Part shown: positions 58,231 to 64,000 of the stretch, in pieces
Numbering within the stretch: the first letter of the stretch is position 1
How the letters are laid out: every line of letters starts with the position of its first letter
Assembly: GCF_002967715.1 (NCBI RefSeq)
Contig: NZ_PUIA01000016.1
Location: 903,685-967,684, forward strand
DNA from: Blastopirellula marina
GTDB taxonomy: Bacteria; Planctomycetota; Planctomycetia; Pirellulales; Pirellulaceae
Length of the DNA stretch: 64,000 nucleotides
Reading direction: 5' to 3'
Program-made: the position numbers and the translations under genes
The notes under the pieces: model-generated
What the model was told of the DNA's origin: nothing
The model's database searches: none
What the model saw: the letters and a program-made list of their open reading frames with translations, nothing else

Positions 58231-60156
58231 ATGGATATTCAAATCGGCAACGTGGCAAGCTTGAACTGGCTTTGGATTGTCGTTGCGACAATCGGTGTGC
58301 TCGCCATCTCGGTGGTCGCGCGAAAGCGAGCTTTGACCCGTTTTGCGACCGGAAACCTGATTCATCGGATCGTGGCCAAGAACGGCTCGCGAAGACATCT
58401 CATCAAAAGCGTTCTGGCCAGCATAGCACTAGTCGCTTTGGTGCTCGCGCTGGTCGACTTGCGATGGGGCAAAGTTTGGCGAGAGGTTCCCCAGCGGGGA
58501 ATCGAAGTGGTGTTTGTGCTGGATGTTTCTCGGTCGATGCTGGCTGAGGATGCTACGCCTAATCGTCTGTCCCGAGCGAAGCAGCAGATTACCGACATGG
58601 TTGACGCCATGGCCGGCGATCGCGTGGGCCTGGTAGCGTTCGCGGGGGACGCTCGGCAAATGGTTCCGTTAACCAGTCATCATCATGATTTCAAGAAAAC
58701 CCTTGCCGAGGTTGGCCCGCACAACATCACGGTGGGAGGTTCTCGCTTAGGAGATGCCCTGGAAGTCGCCGGCAACGCGTTTCTTGATCAGACGGGGGAG
58801 CACCAGGCAATCGTCGTCTTCACTGACGGCGAGGATCAAGAGAGCGAACCGGTCAAGATCGCCAAACTGTTGCATGACCAACGTGATATTCGCGTGTTCA
58901 CTATTGGTCTTGGCGACATGGATCAAGGGGCCCGTATCCCTGACCAGCATTCGGCCCGCTCGTTTGTCGAATACCACGGTGAGCAGGTCTGGTCAAAGCT
59001 AAACGGCACCACGTTAGAACAAGTCGCTTTGAAAGGGGGTGGTGCGTATATTCCGGCAGGTACCAAGCAAGTTGCGATGGATCAGGTCTATCACCGCTAT
59101 ATGGAACAGGTTCAGGCCGAGGAGTTTGAAACCGCTCGGATCAACAGCTATGTCCCCCGTTTCCAGTGGTTCGTGGCTTTGGGGCTGCTTGTCCTGCTGA
59201 TCGATACGTTGCTTCCTACCAAGATCGGATCGCCGGTCTCCTCACGAGGGGCTTCGCGTTTCCTGAGTAAGACAGTCGCTTCAGCGTGCGTGGCAATTCT
59301 GGTCCTGGGACCGCAAATAGCCTGGGCCGAAGCACCGGAGACTCTCGTTCGGAAGGGAAATGAGGCGATGCGTTCAGGGAACGTCCAGAATGCCCTCGAT
59401 GCTTATCAGGCAGCAGCAGAGGTTAGTCCCGATTCACCAGAACTCCTTTACAACCAGGCTGTCGCCCAGTACCGGATGGGACAGAACGAAGCAGCGAGGA
59501 ACCTCTTCACGCAGACCATCGCCACCGGGGACAAGGCATTGAGTGCCAAGGCCCGCTACAACCTGGGCAATTGCGACTATGCCGAGGCCGTTCAGATTGC
59601 CCAACAAGATAAGCAGGCAGCCATCGAGCGGCTCCAGTCCGCGATCAACCACTATCGCGGCAGCCTTACCGAAAATAACAACGACACCGATGCCCGCGCC
59701 AACGCACAATTGGCCCAGATGTTGATTGACCAATTGCAGCAGGACCAACAGCAGGACCAACAGCAGGACCAACAGCAGGACCAACAGCAGGACCAACAGC
59801 AGGACCAACAGCAGGACCAACAACAGGACCAACAACAGGACCAACAGCAGGATCAACAGCAGGATCAACAGCAGGACCAGCAGCAGGACCAGCAACAGGA
59901 CCAGCAACAGGATCAAAAGCAACCCGCGTCAGGCAAACCTGGAGAGATGTCGCAAGAGCAATCTCAGGAAGATCAACCTTCAGGCGTACCAGAGTTCGGC
60001 AACACCTCCCCTGCCTCTGAGGACGAGGCACAGTCGATTACGAAGGAGGAAGCCCAAAAGCTGCTGCAAGCTGTCCGAGATCGCGAACTGCTGCGTCGAC
60101 TTGAGAACCAACAGAAGGCGACTCGCAGCTACGTTCCGGTCGATCGCGACTGGTAA
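58231..60156 (+). CDS. batB: BatB-BatC fusion (VWA + TPR) with a QQQD repeat
   Basis: 641 residues. BatB part: two N-terminal membrane segments, VWA with DVSRSM at 98-103, a membrane span near 310-330. After a second signal-like segment comes a TPR region (about 365-480, ALDAYQAAAEVSPDSPELLY, LSAKARYNLGNCDYAEAV), as in BatC. Residues about 503-563 are a Gln/Asp run from a 12-bp tandem repeat. The C-terminus is acidic, ending with a basic RRLENQQKATR segment. BatB and BatC are usually separate genes; here they are one. Confidence 0.88.
   Translation: MDIQIGNVASLNWLWIVVATIGVLAISVVARKRALTRFATGNLIHRIVAKNGSRRHLIKSVLASIALVALVLALVDLRWGKVWREVPQRGIEVVFVLDVSRSMLAEDATPNRLSRAKQQITDMVDAMAGDRVGLVAFAGDARQMVPLTSHHHDFKKTLAEVGPHNITVGGSRLGDALEVAGNAFLDQTGEHQAIVVFTDGEDQESEPVKIAKLLHDQRDIRVFTIGLGDMDQGARIPDQHSARSFVEYHGEQVWSKLNGTTLEQVALKGGGAYIPAGTKQVAMDQVYHRYMEQVQAEEFETARINSYVPRFQWFVALGLLVLLIDTLLPTKIGSPVSSRGASRFLSKTVASACVAILVLGPQIAWAEAPETLVRKGNEAMRSGNVQNALDAYQAAAEVSPDSPELLYNQAVAQYRMGQNEAARNLFTQTIATGDKALSAKARYNLGNCDYAEAVQIAQQDKQAAIERLQSAINHYRGSLTENNNDTDARANAQLAQMLIDQLQQDQQQDQQQDQQQDQQQDQQQDQQQDQQQDQQQDQQQDQQQDQQQDQQQDQQQDQQQDQKQPASGKPGEMSQEQSQEDQPSGVPEFGNTSPASEDEAQSITKEEAQKLLQAVRDRELLRRLENQQKATRSYVPVDRDW
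59737..59919 (+). repeat. 12-bp tandem repeat (about 15 copies) coding QQQD
   Basis: The unit CAGCAGGACCAA with T/C and A/G variants repeats for 183 bp in frame. Copy number is likely to vary by slippage without shifting the frame (12 bp). It also creates long Leu/Val antisense frames that are not genes. Confidence 0.95.
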
Positions 60157-60206
60157 TTCGTCACAAGATTATTCCACAGGACCACAACATCACTATTTGC
60201 CCGAGC

Positions 60207-62966
60207 ATGAGTCAAAAGATGAATCTTCGAACCATCTCCCAAGCATTGTTAGCCGCTGCCACAATCGCCGTTTGCTCGGCGGCTGCACAGGCGGCGGATG
60301 TCCGTGCAGAGCTTTCGGCCCGGGAAGCCTACGTCGGCGCACCGATTTCGTTGTACCTGAAGATCTCCGACGCACCGTCGCACGGGGAACCCAGTCTTCC
60401 TGAAGTTGACGGCCTTGCCATCCGTTCTTCTGGTACACCGAGCCGCAGCACGCAGACGACGATCGTCAATGGTCGACGTTCCGACCATGTTTCAACAACA
60501 TACTCTTGGCAAATTACTCCACGGCGGGAAGGCACCTTCGTAATCCCACCGATCCAGGTAGATGTCGACGGTCAATGGCAATCGACGCGTCCCATTCGAT
60601 TCGTCGCGACCAAAAACGAAACAGGTGATTTACTTTTTGCAGAAGTCACGGGACAGCAGAAAGAAATCTACGTTGGCCAGCCTCTCTCGCTCACCCTTAA
60701 CTTGTGGGTCAAACCATACCATGATGCTCAGTACGACATCACATTAAGTGAAGAGAATATGTGGCAGTTAATATCGGAGGCAACCAACTGGGGTGCGTTC
60801 ACCGAGCGTATGAACGAACTCGCGGAAAACCGGCAACGCCCTGGCGGCGACGAGGTGTTACGCGAAGATTCTCTGGGGGAAGAACACGCCTATTACCATT
60901 ACCAGGTCGAGACCTTAATCTATCCCACGCGTCCCGGTAAGATCACGGTCGACGACCTGAACATCGTCGTCGACTATCCCACGCAGCTTGGTAAGTCGCG
61001 AGATCCATTCGCTTCGATGTTTGACAATGACTACTTTGGAGGTCGGTCCCCATTTGGTACCATGGGGCACTCCCCGTTTCGCCGCAGTTCTTTGGCCATT
61101 ACCGATAGTCGCCCCATTGTGGCAGAGGTCACGATTGACTCGATCGACGTAAAGCCTGTTCCTACCGCAGGCCGACCAGCCGACTACCGTGGCACCGTTG
61201 GCCAGTATCAGATTGTCACTCAAGCCTCACCAACAACCGTGAAAGCGGGTGATCCGATCACTTTGCACATAGGAATTCGCGGTGATGGCCCGATGGAATT
61301 GGTTCAAGCTCCACCGCTCGAGACGCTTCCGCAACTGACGGCCGACTTCAAGGTGACCAAAGAGCCACTGGCCGGCATCGTTCAAGACGACACTAAGTTA
61401 TTTACGACAACCATCCGTCCCAGACGTGCTGGAATTACCCATATCCCCGCTATTCCGCTCTCCTATTTCGATCCGAAAGCCGAAACCTTCGTCACTGTAG
61501 AAAGCAAGCCCATTGCCATTGAAGTAACGGAGGCGGAACGCCTGCAACTCGATGCCATTGTCAGCAGTGTCGATGGCGACAATTCGCTGTCAGCAAAGGG
61601 CGGTTCGCAACCTGTCTTTGATTTGACGAACTACACGGGCAACGATGCAATTGTCTCGGCCGGCCACAACTCCAACTTGCCCTGGATTGTTGCCGTGGTA
61701 CTCCCGCCGACAATCGTTTGCATCTCATGGGCCGCAAGGAATCGAAAATCAATTTCCCAGTGGTTTTTCGGCGAAGACAGGGAAAGCTTTCGAGCGGCTC
61801 GTCGGTCGATCGAAACGGCAAGCTCTCCGTCGGCGATTGCAGCGGTATTGAACCGCTTTGCTTCGTCAGAATCGGACAACATTACGCAATCGGAAGACCT
61901 GGAACTGCGCCAATTGCTGAACGACTGCGATCACGCCTCCTACGGAGGCTCACCTGACCAGCAACTTTCCACGCTGAAAAGTCAAGCGATCGCGATAATT
62001 GATCAACGATCGAAAATGGCTCCAAAGCATAACAACGGTACACAAATACCAAAGATCGGACGCCGTCGGATGACAGCGATGGCATGCTGGACGTTCGCCG
62101 GAATCGCCCTCATGGTCCCGGTTGCGATGTACTCCATGGGGAAAGTCGACAAAACGGGGAAACAAGAGTCAGCTTCGCGGCAGATCGAATTATCCAACTC
62201 GAAATCATCGCCTTTGAACTCACTTTCTAAATCGCAGATGGAAATCATTTTCGACGAGGCGAACCGAGCCTACCTGGATGGAAAGAAGGTCTCCGCAACG
62301 GATACGGCCGTTGCGAAGGAATGTTTCTCCCGAGCCGCAACCAAGTATGACCAACTGATCCAGGCAGGCATTTGCAATGCTAACCTCTATACCAATCTTG
62401 GCAATGTCCAACTTCAGTTAGGATCGCGTGGAAAGGCAATCGCCAACTACGAGCGTTCCCTTGCGGTCGACGCATTCCATGCACAAGCACGCAACAACTT
62501 AGTAGTTGCACGCAAGTCCCTCTCAACGGACACTCATGATGCGACGACATCGTTGGGAAGCCTGTTTGGTCTTGGGAGTGTCGAACGTTTTGTCTCGACA
62601 TATACCATTGCCATTTTGCTCGTGGCAGCATGGGCGATTGCATGGATGGCTGTCCTCAGCTCATTGCTTCTCAATCGGCTTCATAGTGGATTAGCGTCGT
62701 TTTCGTTGTGTTGCTTGTTACTCGCAGGTCTCGTTGTTATTTACTTTAGCGGTTTTGAACGCTCCAGCGTCCCTCGTGCCATCGTCGCCACGGACAAAGT
62801 CATCCTACGCGAAGCCCCTGGGAATGAGTTTCCCGAAATCGCCAGTACGACGGTTGTAGAAGGCGAATCACTTCGAGTGCTAAGGGCCGACGGACCGTGG
62901 ATCAGGATTGAGAAGAATGATGGGACATCAGGATGGATCGCAGGTACAAACCTCGAAATCCTCTGA
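60207..62966 (+). CDS. batD: Giant BatD-like protein with TPR and SH3 modules
   Basis: 919 residues (a second ATG at 60219 is possible). Signal peptide (about 15-30, LLAAATIAVCSAAAQAAD), BatD beta domains (YVGAPISLYLKISDAP; TYSWQITPRREGTFVIPPIQ; YYHYQVETLIYPTRPGKITV), a membrane span near 495-512, a cytoplasmic helical part, a second span near 615-635, one to two TPR units (LYTNLGNVQLQLGSRGKAIA), two more spans near 790-840 and a C-terminal SH3b domain (VILREAPGNEFPEI...GTSGWIAGTNLEI). Much longer than typical BatD. Confidence 0.85.
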   Translation: MSQKMNLRTISQALLAAATIAVCSAAAQAADVRAELSAREAYVGAPISLYLKISDAPSHGEPSLPEVDGLAIRSSGTPSRSTQTTIVNGRRSDHVSTTYSWQITPRREGTFVIPPIQVDVDGQWQSTRPIRFVATKNETGDLLFAEVTGQQKEIYVGQPLSLTLNLWVKPYHDAQYDITLSEENMWQLISEATNWGAFTERMNELAENRQRPGGDEVLREDSLGEEHAYYHYQVETLIYPTRPGKITVDDLNIVVDYPTQLGKSRDPFASMFDNDYFGGRSPFGTMGHSPFRRSSLAITDSRPIVAEVTIDSIDVKPVPTAGRPADYRGTVGQYQIVTQASPTTVKAGDPITLHIGIRGDGPMELVQAPPLETLPQLTADFKVTKEPLAGIVQDDTKLFTTTIRPRRAGITHIPAIPLSYFDPKAETFVTVESKPIAIEVTEAERLQLDAIVSSVDGDNSLSAKGGSQPVFDLTNYTGNDAIVSAGHNSNLPWIVAVVLPPTIVCISWAARNRKSISQWFFGEDRESFRAARRSIETASSPSAIAAVLNRFASSESDNITQSEDLELRQLLNDCDHASYGGSPDQQLSTLKSQAIAIIDQRSKMAPKHNNGTQIPKIGRRRMTAMACWTFAGIALMVPVAMYSMGKVDKTGKQESASRQIELSNSKSSPLNSLSKSQMEIIFDEANRAYLDGKKVSATDTAVAKECFSRAATKYDQLIQAGICNANLYTNLGNVQLQLGSRGKAIANYERSLAVDAFHAQARNNLVVARKSLSTDTHDATTSLGSLFGLGSVERFVSTYTIAILLVAAWAIAWMAVLSSLLLNRLHSGLASFSLCCLLLAGLVVIYFSGFERSSVPRAIVATDKVILREAPGNEFPEIASTTVVEGESLRVLRADGPWIRIEKNDGTSGWIAGTNLEIL

Positions 62967-63689
62967 GCATCGCCACTTCTTCCTCCTGGCACGTGTAATC
63001 TGCCATAAAGTATTGATATCCAAGCAAAAACTTTCCGAGAGAGACCTAACTCCACGAATGAAACCAGTCTTAAAGTGATAGCCTTCCAGGATTCTTCCAG
63101 GATTCTTCCAGGGGATGTTGCTGTAGCGGAGGCAATTTCCTGTTATCTTGTTGCAACGCGTGTTATGAACTCTGGTTGTTGTGATCGTGTGGGAAGCCAA
63201 TGGCCTGGAGTTCAGAAGCAGACGAGCAAGATGACGAACCGACTGCTAGAGATGTCGGAGCAAACCAAGTTGAACTGAAAACCTGACCTGCCCCCTTCAA
63301 CCTGCGAGACTTAACTGCGGATCAAAATTCTACCGTCACGACGAATGACCGCAGCGGCGACCGGCGTGAAATCCCTTTCGACTTCCTAATTGCTTATCGG
63401 TCCTGTAGCAAGCCCAGGCAACGACGGCCCAGAATACAGCCTGCACAATAGTCTCCATAGATCCTCCCACTTCTCGAAGTAATAAAGACTACCCGCCCGA
63501 GCGTTGCAAATTCGCACAACGAGGATGGTATCGGTACTGACGCCGCCCTCGCTGCTGACCACCTCGGATCAAACGCAGATCGACTTGATCCGCTGCATTC
63601 CAAGGATGCTGTATTCGTAGCAAGCCCGCTGTTTCAGGATAATGAACGGATTGGTATCCTGGCAGTGCCACTCAACGCTGGTAACGATT
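62967..63689. other. Non-coding gap with 11-bp repeats
   Basis: No convincing gene on either strand. Three tandem copies of TTCCAGGATTC-like units lie near 63086-63112. The downstream part may include the inverted-repeat end of the IS element that begins at 63690. Confidence 0.5.
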
Positions 63690-64000
63690 CTACAAGAACT
63701 CTCTAGCTCGGGCGATTTGCTTTGCAGTGGCAGTCTTCACGTTGGGTGGGCCGCAGCTAGGGGGTTGTTTCTTTCTTGGATAGTTTCGGCTTTGTTTACT
63801 TGTGATTCGATGGGATTCATCAACCTTCAGGCAGATTGTAAAGTCGAGTCTGGTTCTGGTGTTGCCGGACAGTAGGTCACGCATTGCTGCCTGCAGCAGG
63901 TCGATCACGCGAGTTGGGCTGAGCTTGTTGAGCGGGACTTTCGCTTCGTGCAGGCTTCGCTTGGCTACAAACAGCGAAGCCCAAATGGCCAGCAGCGTCC
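63690..64000 (-). CDS. IS4-like transposase, C-terminal part (cut by window end)
   Basis: The minus-strand frame is open to the window edge: TLLAIWASLFVAKRSLHEAK, then VIDLLQAAMRDLLSG and a basic end (SRNYPRKKQPPSCGPPNVKT, ARAREFL). This tail matches the style of IS4-family DDE transposase C-termini common in planctomycetes. The 5' part lies beyond 64000. Confidence 0.7.
   Translation of the reverse strand, partial: TLLAIWASLFVAKRSLHEAKVPLNKLSPTRVIDLLQAAMRDLLSGNTRTRLDFTICLKVDESHRITSKQSRNYPRKKQPPSCGPPNVKTATAKQIARAREFL

Noticed and set aside
59737..59919. CRISPR-like array
   Set aside because: Units are 12 bp without spacers and in frame within a protein gene; no other spaced repeat array or cas gene is present.
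59434..59922. Leftward Leu/Val-rich 'membrane protein'
   Set aside because: Pure antisense of the QQQD tandem repeat (LLVL repeats); not a gene.

Overview
The window looks like a planctomycete chromosome, probably Pirellulaceae (Bremerella/Blastopirellula-like). This rests on family resemblance only: a partial SHD1-like lipoprotein end, an S/T/Y-rich lipoprotein, a cupin/JmjC-like protein, a double TM2 protein, ComB, and a MoxR-DUF58-Bat operon. No 16S or ribosomal marker is present.

Region 1 (about 1-37.67 kb) is a siphovirus-type prophage read almost entirely leftward. From right to left it runs: an XRE repressor with a probably leaderless promoter and its own terminator; a tyrosine integrase with its own terminator; an early block of small, tightly overlapping genes (zinc-ribbon proteins, a CsrA homologue, a helix-turn-helix replication-type protein, an ASCH-like protein, a D12 adenine methylase, a winged-helix protein, a deoxyribosyltransferase-like enzyme); a near-consensus sigma70 promoter at 27.7 kb; then the late block. 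The late block holds a degenerate terminase-ATPase paralogue, a secreted trypsin-like protease, the large terminase with a histone-H1-like tail, portal, protease/scaffold, major capsid, cement protein, connectors, a duplicated terminator-like protein, tail tube, the G/GT pair with a T TTT TTC slippery site, tape measure and tail-tip/fibre proteins. A terminal cassette follows: a stand-alone receiver domain, an alpha/beta hydrolase, a likely CTG-started 55-residue protein, a membrane-anchored nuclease-like protein, a small membrane protein and a beta-class DNA methyltransferase. Most junctions are 4-nt ATGA/GTGA/TTGA/CTGA overlaps. The attachment repeats were not identified.

Region 2 (37.7-50.6 kb) is host backbone: a lipoprotein gene with a 3' frameshift into a partial SHD1 domain, tRNA-Asp with a strong terminator, a 48-residue membrane protein, a diguanylate cyclase, a TPR protein, several small unknown genes, a repeat-rich stretch with a 177-bp inverted-repeat element, superoxide dismutase, a cupin protein, a TM2 protein, comB, tRNA-Pro and a lone AAA ATPase, then the 3' remnant of a ClC chloride-channel gene and a 19-bp perfect hairpin.

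Region 3 (50.9-63 kb) is the best candidate for a coherent and possibly undescribed system: a membrane sensor kinase, an NtrC-type sigma54 activator, a -24/-12 promoter with upstream GGGGCA palindromes, then moxR, DUF58, a BatD/DUF4381-like protein, BatA, a BatB-BatC fusion carrying about 15 copies of a 12-bp QQQD-coding repeat, and a giant BatD with TPR and SH3 modules. This reads as a Bat operon under two-component/sigma54 control. The window ends in the 3' part of an IS4-like transposase gene.
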